NCBI GenBank assembly: GCA_003049465.1
Contig: PYSS01000012.1
Location: forward strand, 372,001 to 436,000
DNA: 64,000 nucleotides
Origin: Magnaporthiopsis rhizophila
Lineage: Eukaryota; Ascomycota; Sordariomycetes; Magnaporthales; Magnaporthaceae
Direction: 5' to 3'
Part shown: positions 12,191-24,101 of the stretch, one piece after another
Layout of the letters: each line of letters starts with the position of its first letter
How positions within the stretch are numbered: the stretch's first letter is position 1
Notes under the pieces: model-generated
The model's database searches: none
Told to the model about the DNA's origin: nothing
The model's input: only the letters and a program-made list of their open reading frames with translations
Made by a program: the position numbers and the translations under genes

Positions 12191-13189
12191 TGCCATGGGG
12201 CAGGTACGCTGGATAGTGGATTCTCGAAGCCACTGTAGACGTACCGGTTATACGGCTCACATTAGGTGACCCCTGATAGGGCTTTGCAAAAGCATACAAG
12301 ACGAGGCCAATGATTTACACATACCGATGCCACAGACAGTCCAGGTGATTTTACCACTGCGAAACCCGTCTTGATCATAGACAGTTACATGCTTAGTGTG
12401 AGGGAGCCTCGGCAGGCTTGCCATCACTTGCACCCCTGAATTCCAGACATCACCACTTGAGGGAATACTCAGAAAGTACCAAGACAAACAACTGTATCTC
12501 TATTATCCCAAATAATCCCCCACTGCATGAAACCGGTGACGGTATCGCCCCGAGATTGGCTGAGTCGGCGAAGTTAACGTCCCTACCAAGATCATAGATT
12601 TTGTCAGCCACTGGACATCCTCAGCCTGTTCCGGCTTGGGTCGGTCGTTCCGTATAGCAAACGGAGAAGATGCCCGAACCGGGTTAGGCCTGATTACGAT
12701 GAACATTACAAAGCTATGTCATCTGCACAGGCAAAATGAGTATGCGACAAGACTACGCCGGCCATTGTGGTATAAATACTGGAGCCGAGCCGACGGATCC
12801 CGAACACGGGGAACTGGAACCCCTCGGGCGGGGGACACCCCGCAGCCCCACGGACAGCCCGGGATATCTCCAGCGGGCAGTGCGGAGGTGGCCGGAAGAC
12901 GGGGCAAACGCTTTCCCGGGCTCGAAAGCTATCCTTGCTTCATTTCCTCTCCAACATAGGAAAGCAGAAGCACCATTTGGTGGGGCGGGGGTGTCGTCGC
13001 CAGCGACTGGAATTGCCGCAACAGGCAGTTTGGCCAGCTACAAGCAGCCCATCACAATGCCCAGGATGGAGGCAGCATTCAACAAAACAGGGCATTGCTG
13101 CATAGTAGAGCTTCACCAACATCTGTAGTTTACTATTCCTCGTCCCAGCCGTCCCCGAGCGCTCGAGAGTACCACAGGCAGCCAACGTC
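12191..13189. other. Upstream region of the Sde182-like gene
   Basis: No intact gene is seen. It may include the unrecognisable 5' end of the P450 relic. A TATAAATA box at 12771-12778 lies about 410 bp before the ATG at 13190 and could serve that gene if its leader is long. Confidence 0.45.
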
Positions 13190-14766
13190 ATGTCCACAGA
13201 CCAGTCGCAGAAGCGGGGCAGGCTATCACTGCTGCCGCTGCCCGCGAGACATCGCGTTTTCGTATTGACCGACATCACCAACGAGCCGGACGATGCTGAG
13301 TCCTTCTGCCGGTATCTGACGTACGCCAATCAGTTCCGCACCGAAGGCATCGTGGCCGTGACGTCGACGTGGCTCCGGGACAGGGTGGCGCCGGAAAACC
13401 TGCACCAGATCGTCGACGCCTACGAAAAGGTCGTGCAGAACCTCAACGCCCATGTCCATCCTGATTCTCCCTATCCCTCCGCGGACGAGGTCAGGGGTCT
13501 GATCCGGGCAGGACCTCCGGTAAGCCAGATCTCCGACAGGCAACAGACGGGGAGTGGTTTGTTAATGAAGCGAAAGGAACATGGCCACTCACAACTATAT
13601 CGTATGCCCTTTAGGTCTACGGTATGGAGGCGGTCGGCGACGACATTCCTCTTAGCGAAGGGGGCGAGCTCCTGCTCCAGTGCCTAACCGCCCCGGCGGC
13701 AGCCGACGACCCGCTCTGGGTGCTGGTCTGGGGCGGCGTCAACGTGCTGGCGCAGGTGCTGCACCGTATCCGCAACAGACCCGACGCCGCCGAGGTACGC
13801 TCGCGGCTGCGCGTCTACACCATCTCGGACCAGGACGACTGCGGCGCTTGGATCCGGCAGCAGTGGCCCGAGATCTTCTACATCTCGTCGGTGCACGGTT
13901 GGAACCAGTACGGCTGCGCGGCCTGGCCCGGCATCTCGGGCGACGGACCGGGCGAGCAGGGCGGGCCGGACGGGTCCAAGATCACGGCCGAGTGGGTCAA
14001 GAAGAACATCCAGATCGGCCCGCTGGGCGCCGAGTACCCGGACTTCGAGTTCATCATCGAGGGCGACACGCCCACGTTCCTGTACCTGATCCGCAACGGG
14101 CTCGGCGTGCCGGAGCAGCCGTCGTACGGGTCGTGGGGCGGCCGATACCTGCCCGTCAACGTGGGCGGCTCCCGCTCCCCGCTCACGGCCCGCTGGGGCC
14201 ACCACTCGGACGTGACCGACACCGTCGTCGGCGTGGACGGGCGGGAGCACCGGTCCAACAAGGCGACCATCTGGCGGTGGCGCAACGCGTTCCAGGACGA
14301 CTTCGCCGCGCGCATGCAGTGGACGCTGACGCCCGACTTTGCGGCCTGCAACCACCACCCCGTCATCTGCGTCGAGGGGAGCGTCGGGAGCGAGCCGGTG
14401 CGGCTCGAGGCGGACGCGGGTGGCACCGTCACCCTAGACGCCTCGGGCACCTACGACCCGGACGGGGACGAGCTCACGTTCCGCTGGTTCCAGTACCGCG
14501 AGCCGAGCGCAACGCAGACCTTCCACCCGTTCGAGGTCTCGGACCTGACCATCGAGCCGGCGGCCGATGACGGGAGCAGGGTCAAGGTTACGATAGCACC
14601 CGCGGACAAGTCGTGCATGAGAGTCTGGGACAAGATCCCGATTGAGAGGGGCCTGCTGCTTCATCTGATCCTCGAGGTGGTCGATAAGGGCACGCCACCC
14701 TTGACGAGCTATCGGAGGATCCTGATCCAGCCGGTGGATCGTAACTTCAAGGCACGACCATGCTGA
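13190..14766 (+). CDS. Sde182-like protein, nucleoside-hydrolase-like fold (formerly DUF1593)
   Basis: Exons are 13190-13519 and 13615-14766 (493 aa); the intron has GTAAGC, ends in CCCTTTAG and is in phase 0. The N-terminal domain (about residues 20-310) starts HRVFVLTDITNEPDDAESF, an Asp-cluster motif like that of inosine/uridine nucleoside hydrolases, followed by DPLWVLVWGGVNVLAQ and GNGLGVPEQPSYGSWGGR-like blocks typical of the Sde182/DUF1593 family. The C-terminal domain (about 390-490) is Ig-like, with DASGTYDPDGDELTFRWFQY. Bacterial members are often secreted and linked to cellulose; no signal peptide is visible here, so the fungal protein is probably intracellular unless an upstream exon was missed. 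The substrate is unknown. It follows a P450 relic and precedes a 9-kb gene-poor stretch, so it may lie in an accessory segment. Confidence 0.88.
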
Positions 14767-17700
14767 TTGAGGTCCATGAGGCGAGGTCGTTCCGTAGTAA
14801 TGGGACGAGCACGAGCCTCTTGGACTGGATGGATGCATCAGCATGAGCGATTCGAATACGGGGCATCTAACGGCTTTTTTGTTTGCAAACGCCAGACGAG
14901 TCTTTTTCGCCATTTTTTGTGCTCATTTATACCCTTTAGGTTCTTCTCTGCTTCCTCCCCCCTTTTCCTTCACCTTTTGTTTGGTTTTGTTTCCCCTTAC
15001 AGTGCAAGCAAAACACATTCCTCTCGACCGTTGCAGGCCACAGCCATCCAAGCGTTCGCAGTCGAGTCGCGTCCCACATGGATCAACTCCAGGATAGGCC
15101 CTACCTAGCGTGGCTCGTTATGGCTTAGTCCCATATCAGAGTGCCACCATACCACAGATGGAGGTGTCAGGATGAAGTCCGATCCACTCTTTGTTTGTTT
15201 CCACGGGTTTGAATACCGGGCACCCGTCGTTGCTTCCGGCGGCCAGTGCGCTTGAAATGAAATCAGATTGAGAGAAAGTCTATCGAGCTAGCGGCCATGG
15301 GCCCAGGTCGGAACGTCTGCTCCAGAGTTTGAGAGGAGGAGAGAGGGGCGACAAAGAACGGGTAAATACGAAGGAGGAGAAGAATTATTGAAGCAATTGA
15401 AACCCCAGTCAGCCACGCTTTCCCAAAAATAAACATGGGGAAGGGCACTTCGCTTGGAAACGTTTCCCTATTGGGTATTTTAATCGGGAGGAGGCATTGC
15501 GTTGGCCATTGGCCCTGGCCGATCGGATTCTTGCCCCAGGACAGGTTCAGCCGGGTTGCAGGGTGCTGCTGGATCCCACCACTCAGCACGGAATCGACCT
15601 CGGCCCCAGTTCTTGTTCTTCAAAGTGAGGAGCGACCGTGCGACCGGCGTCCATTTACGGGCAGCATATCCAGCCCGCGGGCCATTCATTCGTCTTCTCG
15701 TGGCAGCTAGGGAACCCTGCGAGAGAACATCCATGTGCCCGGGCTGGGTCTCGCGTTTGCGAATAAGCATTTCGATGATGCGCACCGCTGCTATGGTTTG
15801 TTGGGATGGAAGAGTCCCCGCTCACTGTGCAGTCAGTCTTTGGCTCAATCCATACTGAGGCAGATACCACTGTGCAGTTCTCATACGTTACCTGCCGCAG
15901 CGGGAGAGTAACATGGAGCCGGCCGAGGTTGCGTAACGTAGCAGTAGCCTGTCAACCTTCAGATATAACCCCAAAGAGTCTTTCCGCCGTGCCGGTGAGA
16001 CTGGCACGATTTAGTTGGTCGATGTGTGACGTTATGTGCTCGCACGGCGCAACGGTCGAGTTCTCACGGCCCCATCTTCCGGGAATATCGGCTCATGAAT
16101 CCTGGATCCCGAATAAACCACACGGCTTGTGGTCTCTCTTGACTTTTTGCCCTTTTTGCCCCTCGCTGCGTAGCCTTACCGTGTATGCAGCAAATAAATG
16201 TGTCAATGTTACAAGATCTGCACCCACGTAATAGGAGTAAAATCCCATTCCCTCTCGGGCGCATGCAGGTCAGAGACGGAGAGGCCAAGAAATAAAAAAA
16301 CAGGCGGGCGGGCCAGCCAGCCAGTGGAACGGGTATGTGGGCCCTACGCTTTTGGTTTCCGTGCCACCTTGGACCGTCAGACGCCGTGGCTTTGCTGCTC
16401 TTATGCACTGTTGCTGCTCCCCCCAACATGTTACTGGCTGGGACCAATTAGGTAGGCTTTGCATTACGCACCGGCGAGCTGAAAAGGCCGGAGAAGCCCC
16501 ATAGGGCGACATAATGGGCGAAAGAGGACGGAATAGAAACTGTGCGGGGGTGGCAGTTGGTCAGCATGAGGGGAGAAACGCTACTACAGTACCAAAGTAC
16601 CTACCTAGCCAAGGCTTGAATGTATCGGGTGACTTGCCCGCGAAGCCGTGGTCAACCTAAGAGAGGATTTACCGTATACGTACACAGTAGGCACATGCGA
16701 GAAAGAATAGGGAATAGGGCGGCATAAGCGAAAACGGGTAAGTAGACGGAGGAAATACTTGCGCGGCCCGCATCTGTTTGCGGAGAGACTATTGGGCGAT
16801 GTCTTTATTGACTTTTCATAGCGACCCGCACACCCGGAATGCGTAATCGCAATCAAGCATGTTTTATGTTGCTGCGCCCAAAGCAAGAAGATCATGTACC
16901 CGGGCTCATATATTCGCAGTCACCTTATTCACATACTACACTGCACTGTGCTTCCTGGCTGGCTCACAAATGTGACAATCCACGTAATCGTAATACATCC
17001 ATGGGCACCCGGCCCGCCCGGACCATGCCGGCCGGCGAGTGAGACAAGGCGATAAGCACGGGCACGGCACACCAGACAGTCATGACCACCTACTCAGAAT
17101 CCCAGCCGGGTGTTCGGCAGCTGGCGTACAACAACAGCCATCCGGGTGAGAGGGCAACAGGGAAACGGGTAAACGTGCGAGTGGGTGGGTGGGGTCTACT
17201 GTAAAAGCCAAATAAAGAATGAAGACACCCTCCAACAGAGTCGGTCACCATGGCTCCGAAGATGGGGGAATGCACGAAATACTTCCGGCTGGGATCCCGA
17301 TCCAGGTCCTTTTTCCGGACCGGAGCGCTGCCGTGTAAATATCCTGGAATCAATCAATGGATAGGTGGATGCTGGGGGAGGAGGGGGTTGGTTCGTCCAA
17401 AGTCGAGCGGGTAAGAAAAAAGAAAAAACAGCCATGGCGAGGCTGTAATCTAGGGGGATATACGGCAGACAAGGAGAACAGCTTCAAGAGTTAACAAAGA
17501 AAAAAAGTTGACAAAAGTCGACAGACATCCCGAAGTTCCTCTTTCCGGAATTACGTTGCCAAGACCGGGCGGCACACTGGCAGGCGGAAGATGAAGCCAC
17601 GCCCCGAGGTGGCGGGATTGATTTGATCGGGCGGGCGGCTCCACACCAAGACTCGAACCCGCAACCACTGGAGGCGCTTTGTCAGCTTGGTAAGGCTGGC

Positions 17701-19380
17701 TGACTTTTTGGCCTGCTGACGATGTTCGAGCGATCGGCGGAGACTTCAACGTGGCTGGCGCTGGCGGGAACTCGGACAACCTAGGAAGAACGGCCGCCTG
17801 TAGCCTCGATGGACGAAACACTGGCAGGCCACAACATCACTAAACTCGACATTGTGCAGGCGAACAGCGGAACAAAACAAACAGGGTTAGTGGTCTGCGA
17901 GGATGAACAAAAATCCATGGGGGCCCATGGACGGGATGCCCTGGGGGGCAATTATGCTTGGAAATAAAATAGGGTTTTACGTGCGACGACAGACATCCTG
18001 GGCAGCGCCCCATAGGTTGTTCTTGGACGGATTTGCGAACGCCGTTTGAGGCACCGTATGAAGGAGATAAAAAGAGAATGTGTGAGAGAAAACGGGCTTA
18101 CCCAAAACATGGACCGCTTGGCCTGTCTTGGACCCAGCTGGCCTGGTGGGTTGAGCGTTAGCACAGGCGCCGCATGAAACGAAAACAGAAGATAAAAGTA
18201 AAGAGGTTTGATCAAACAAAAAAAAAAGAAGGGCAGCAGTCGAGGTGGGTTTGTCATCAATGCGCAACTATTCCCAGGAACGGGGGCGGGCTGCGCAAGT
18301 GCGCACGCCGCCGTGTTGCAACCCGAACAAAACCCATGGCAATAGCAGCAGGGCTCGTGTTAATTATGGGAAAGTTCGAGTTTCCATCACACGCAGACCA
18401 CCAGTTTGTCCTGCCCGGCTGGGCTCAACTTCCGCAGCATTTCGGCGGCAGCAAAAAAAGGAGTGTTGTACTGCGTTAATGCACTTTGTGTGCTGTACCT
18501 GTACTGTACTGTACCTGCCTTTCGGAGGATTGAACTATGCAGAGCATTGCGAAAAGCAGGGCACGGGAACGGAAGCAGCTGGATTTGATTGCCACCCCTG
18601 TCGCTTCGTCTGATTCAGGGACGGGCCTGAAAGCCAAGCGCAGCCCTGCTTGATGCCGTCGCAGGGAGATGAAAAAGGATCGATCGAGGGCTTCTTTTCT
18701 TTTCTTTCTTTTTCTGCTCGGGACGTGCCTTGGCCGGAAAGCCTGACGACGATGACGATGCGGATAGCAGCAATGGGAGCGAGCCGCCAACGGCAACGGT
18801 GCATGCAATGGTTGCTGGTTTTGGACAAGCGAGCCGCTCGAAATGGGAAGCGCCTTGGTTTGCCAAACATGGAGCAACCCAGCCCTCTGGATTCTTTTGG
18901 CGCACGGAAGCGAAGCCGGGGTCCCATGGGACGACGGACCGACACCAGCCATGTTGGAGAAGGCAAAGAAATCAATGTCCTTCCCTTTGTGGAGAGCCTG
19001 GATTGTTGAATGGGCTGTTTCTAAACGCTATGGTTTGCAAAATGGGACCGGGCAGTTGCGACAGGAAGCGCTGGCCAGCATGATCTCAACGGATCGATCC
19101 AAGCCGCCCAAAAAAAAAAAAAAAAAAGCAGCCATGCACGCCGGTACTGGTGTGTAGAGGTATGTATGTCTTACTGTAGGTGCGGCGCTCCATGTAGGAA
19201 ACCTGGCATGGAGCACGGATGCTCGCACCCGCCCATCGATTGATCGCTTGCATGAGAGGGAAACACAGAGAAGCTTCCAAGATTGGGTGACCACAACCCG
19301 CTTCCCGGGTGATTCTTGCATGCTGTATGTTTCAGTCTCCAGAGACAGGGCAAAATAACTGTCTGACCTCCAAGGCACCT

Positions 19381-19383
<3 letters not shown>

Positions 19384-19420
<37 letters not shown>
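19384..19420. repeat. Poly-T run (37 nt)
   Basis: Uninterrupted T homopolymer in intergenic DNA; the poly-Lys ORF over it on the minus strand is an artefact. Confidence 0.97.
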
Positions 19421-19423
<3 letters not shown>

Positions 19424-22136
19424 CCTACCAGCCTTGGTACGTTCGACTACGCTAGTGGTGCAGATCGACGCACACGCAGGTCTCAGCTGCAACTTTCCAT
19501 GCTAACTAAGTCCGCCCTTCTCCCCGACCAGCTAACGGGCCCGTCTGTGCGCGACGAGGCAGCTCGGTGGCTGTAACCTTGAGCTTGTTTCGCCCCTTTT
19601 TCCCTTGGGGGACGCCTCTTTCACTAGCTAACCTCACCAGCTGCCTTACCCAGAAATGTACCTTACGCAATTCGGTCCTTTGAAGAAAACGAAAAACAAT
19701 TGTTCGGTGCGTTGTCCATTTGCCAGCTGGCATCCATGTCATCTGTCGGCCTATGCTCGACTCGTCCCCAGTGCGTGCGTGATTGGCCTGTTCCTGATTT
19801 CGTTTCGATGTGTTTTAATTCTTGGGCCTGGACGGTCTCTCTTTTTTGGCTGACGGGCTGTATGACGACGCTATCCCTATTCGGGACAGGCTTCGATGGG
19901 AAGGACTCGGCTGACGTTCGCTCGCCTGCCCGCCCTGGCGCGGGTGGTGGGGGGGCGAGGGAAGCTCGTGGATGCATGGTCAATCCGGCGCCCCGAACCT
20001 GCGTTTCCTCGCCTGCGGATGGAACTCGGCGCGACCACACTGGGCGTGACATTGATTGCTCGGCTCGCGACCTGCAATGGTGTGCCGCTCGCACCATTTT
20101 TGCTTCGCCCTGCTTCCATTCTCACATGGAATGGAACCCTCTGAAGCGGGAGGCGGGGAAGGGGTCCCGTATGGACGGTTCTTTGATGGTTTCCTGAAGC
20201 GCCCGTCCCCTTTCGCGATATTTTTCTTCAACAATTTTCGTCGGCTTCTTCCGCTTTTCTTGTCTCCTACAAACAAAAGAGGTGGGTGCCGGGTGCCCGA
20301 CGTGTGGCGCTGGGTTCTGCGGCCATCATGCATCTGTGCCGCGTGATGCAGGGCGGCGGGCCAGGAAAAAAAGGAACGCAAGGGAGGATGGAGACAAGAC
20401 GCCGCCGCCCGCCCAGGGAAACTGCTGGCGGCGGGCGGCGGGCAGCGGCGGCTGTTGGGCAGGGGCCGCGGAAAAAAAGAATCAATTGGGCATGGGTTGT
20501 TTTCTTTACTACCCACTCCCATCAAGTTACACAGTAAAAGTCGTTGTGTGGCTTTTGGCTTCGGCCCCTTTTCGTATAGCAACAACCGCCGCTCACGCCG
20601 AATGAATCACAAAGGAGGTACCAGGTAGGCAGAACCTTTGCAAGCGACTTTGTTGGCAATGAATGCCAGCTTCCGGCGGGAGCGGCAGATGGCCCCTATC
20701 CCTCACGCAGGCTTACAGTGCAGAAACCGGGACGACGGGGTGAGCAGAACAAAACCACTAACTTCCCGGCTGCGTGCTCCCGAGGTGACGATGGCAGCTG
20801 GCTTTGTCCTGCCTGAACCTGCATGTCTGCTGTGCGGGAATCTGGGTCCCACCCTACCCTCCTTTCCCACCTACCACCTACCAAATGTACCGTGCAGCTG
20901 TACCTTTTGGAATACGGCGTAAGATTGTGGCTTGCAGGCTGCCGATGGGACACACTGTGCAGCAGAGAGTGATGTCAACAGAGACGGAGAAGGCCGACCC
21001 TCTCCTACACACTGGCTTAATCATGCCACGCAGGAGCATGGCTGGGCCTTGGGGAATGGTGCCCGCCAGTTCGGCCAGGAGGCGGTATGTAAAAGCGCGC
21101 ATCTCGAATTCGCAGCACACCGACCTCGGTGCTGAATGGATGGATCTCCAAATCCAATTGGTATGGATGGGCTGAGGAGTGGAACCACCAGAGAGGCTGG
21201 ATGGTTGTGAACGTCCTCGAATACGTACTTGCACCGGTCGACACGGCAATTGGTCGTCCCCTCATTGCCCGCGTTGAAGTTCGAGTGTTTGCACGTACAT
21301 TTGCCCAGTTACGTGGGAGAGAGCCTTGGTTCCCAGCACATCGTCTGTTGGGATGGGTTAAGTAACATGTACACATGGGATGTTCAACAGGTCGGGTGTG
21401 GGCAGGTCGATACACCCTTGGGCAATTCACCGACTCCCAACTCATGCGCTGCATGTGGACATGGATTCGTGCATGTGTTGCGTGCCTGCATGCCTGCATG
21501 CCTGCGTGGACCGCCTCCGCCTCGCCTTTCCCTGCTCTTTGGCGCGGGGATTGGTAAGTAGAATGGCCAAGGGCCACCCAGACGTCGATTGGAAGTATCC
21601 GTGACCTGAAGCAAAAACGACGACAAGTCAACAAGGCGGTCGGACATCTCGCGGCATCGAGCCCAGCGATCTGCTGCTCGCCCGAGCCGTTGGCGGTGCT
21701 CCATCCGGGGTTCCATCGGGTGTTTTGGAGTCCTCAGGCACGCACACCTATGGATAGGCACACGGGGATCTTGCGCCGCCCGAAGCGAGACGAACCAATG
21801 GATCGTTCATTGTTACCTGTCAGGTGGTGGCGCTCCCGCCCAGGCGGCCAAGACTTCAACCGCAGTGGTATCGATGTGGCCAAGCTTGCTTTTGGGGATG
21901 GATAACAGAAACTAGGTACCTACCTATGCGGCGACACAAAGAAAGCACGAGGAACGAGCAAAACTGCCCACGTGCAGCATGACTTTCCAGTTGCGATGCA
22001 CCACCCACCGTGCATTCTCAATGGACAAGGGAAGCCGGTTTGGAAGGTGATATTTTTGGTTTCATCGACAGAAGAGGACATGGAATGAGGCCCGGAGAGG
22101 GTTGTCGGAGGAAAAAAAGAAAGAGAGAACGAGTAA

Positions 22137-22263
22137 GGAAAAAAAAAAGAAAAAAAAAAGGAAAAAAGGAAAAAAAAAAAGGAAAAAAAAAGGAAAAAAA
22201 AGGAAAAAAAAAAGGAAAAAAAAAAGGAAAAAAAAAAAGGAAAAAAAAAAAAAAAAAAGGAAA
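22137..22263. repeat. Poly-purine minisatellite of A-runs punctuated by G or GG
   Basis: About 125 bp of A-runs of 5 to 18 nt separated by single G or GG. The strand is entirely purine except for its edges. It may adopt triplex or bent DNA, and the Lys/Phe-rich ORFs across it are artefacts. Confidence 0.95.
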
Positions 22264-24101
22264 TGAAGAGGAAACGGAAGAAGGGGAGACATGGTTAGGT
22301 AGCCGATTCAATTGTCATCATGTTGACTCGAATTCTCCTCGCCTGGGCCACGATCTTTTTGTTTTTGCTTTGCACAGCCCATGTCGATGGGCCTAGCAGC
22401 CAAGACAGCAGCAATCTTTCTGTGACTCCAAAATAAAACAGACAAACCTGCAAAATGCCTGAAGATAAAAAGACACAAGCCCAGGAAATCGGCAATGCGC
22501 CAGCCTACCTAACCGGGCAGACAGCATCATTGCCCGGGATCTTTTTTTGGTCGCTCCCGAATCGCTTGCGTGCTTCTCATCCCATGCAAACAAATTGAGA
22601 ACATGGAGGGCGGTGCCGTGCCCGCTCGAGGGACAGACAGGGTAGGTACGTACCTCGACGGTCGGTCGCGCTCAACCTGACATGCACGTCTGTCTGCGCT
22701 GCTCGTCCGTCGATCCCTGAACCCCCCCCATCCGCTGCGAGGACTAGGGGACCCCAGTGCAGGTACTCGGTACGGATGGATCACATCTTCGCTCCAGTCG
22801 ACAATGGAGGTTGGAACCAGTTGCGCTACCACTTGAGCAACGGTCACCTAGTCGGCGGTTTTCTTGCCCACCGAGACGGTCAAACTGGGCTCATGGTCAA
22901 CGCCCAGAACTAGAAGAGCCTGCGAGGCGCCCGGTCGCAGTTTTGACCGGGCGGGCGGGCAAATCAACGGTCAATTGGGGCGGCGGGCCTTCCATAACGG
23001 TGTTCGCTGCCCAGAAAACGCCCAGGGAATAAATTGAGCGGGACAGGAGACACAATATGTGCACGCCAGACAGACAGCTTGTGGTTGCCCGGACCCCTTT
23101 GTTCCCAGGGGTTGCCTTGCCCGCCAGAAGAGTCTGGTCTGGGAGGGCTGTCGACTGGGAATGCCCACGAAGGCACAGCAGGCAGGTCAACCAATCGCCT
23201 TGGGGTCGGTCGGCCGGCACCAGATTGCAAACGTTTGAAGTGAAAGAATGAGCTCTCAGGGCCGGGCAAAGCGGCCGCGGGAGCCAACAGTTGTTGCCTT
23301 TTCCACAAGCAGCCACGGGAACTTTCACTCTTGCCGGGCCAGAAGCTTCAAGCCCGCTGGGGCTCTGAGTAGGTCGGCGTCAATATTTGGCCCCACACAA
23401 CAAGTACCAGTGACTTGGTCGTTTCCACGGGACCAGCGTAACCCCAGGAGAGCCAAAAGGTACTGTACCTCCGGAACCACGCCCCCTGCTGGAACCACTC
23501 CGCCCTCCTTCGTTGTTCCCACCCTCTCGTTTGCCAGCCTAGGCGTCTTTGTCCATGCCGCTCCACCCTCTCATTCCCTCGAACCCAAGTCACTCGGCGT
23601 ACGACCTCTCCTTGTTGCTGCTTCTCGCTGCCTGCAACTGCCTACCCGAAACTCCTCACCTGTCCAACTCACTCGTGGGCACTCATTCTTGCCCCTTTGC
23701 GTGCCTCACTAGTTCCCAACACTGCTTTCGTCCGTCTGTGTGCACCCCAGGGCTACCTGCAGCTACCTACCTACTCCCCTGAGGAACCGCCGTCGGCTCC
23801 TGCGGCCGCCTGCCGCTCTGTGCTTCGCTCCAACAACCGCCGAGCCCCTTTCCACCGGCCTCGTTCACAACGCACGACAACCCCCGACCGGCCCTCGACA
23901 GTTTTTTTCGGCTACCGACCTCTAGACGACCGATCGCGACCCCCGAAATACTGTTACTGCGACGCTTCGGGGCAGTCTGGCCCCCTCCGCTTGCTCTTGG
24001 GCAGGCCTCCCCGCAAGGGCGGCTGCTCGGGTAGACAAGGCTCCTGGAGGGACGCCGGTTGCTGCAACCTTCTTGCTTCATACGCAACTCCCTAGGCGAA
24101 G

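Larger units (their letters stand above)
14767..24101. other. 9.3-kb gene-poor intergenic region
   Basis: I find no ORF with a recognisable domain, no convincing exon chain, no transposase or reverse transcriptase, and no tRNA or 5S gene. Base composition is ordinary, not the AT-rich type left by RIP. It holds a 37-T run (19384-19420), an A-rich G-punctuated minisatellite (22137-22263), a triple TGCCTGCA-like repeat near 21484-21508 and several TACCTACC motifs (16598, 21914, 23763). Pyrimidine-rich DNA from about 23500 to 24080 is likely the promoter and leader of ELL. A long non-coding RNA or distal regulatory DNA is possible but not shown. Confidence 0.55.

Noticed and set aside
15806..16231. 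141-codon plus-strand ORF in the gene-poor region
   Set aside because: No recognisable domain, no codon-use pattern like the neighbouring genes, and overlapping ORFs on the other strand of similar size.
17640..17700. Sequence resembling a tRNA B box on the minus strand (GGGTTCGAGTC)
   Set aside because: No acceptor-stem partner and no A box at the right distance, so a tRNA fold cannot be closed.
22010..22396. Lys/Arg-rich ORF and its Phe-rich antisense
   Set aside because: Both are direct translations of the A/G minisatellite.
22800..22860. Minus-strand stretch resembling a tRNA A box (CTCAAGTGGTAGCGC)
   Set aside because: The rest does not form anticodon and T arms with correct spacing.
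14767..24101. Transposon or RIP-degraded island
   Set aside because: No transposase, reverse transcriptase or terminal repeats recognised, and composition is not AT-rich.
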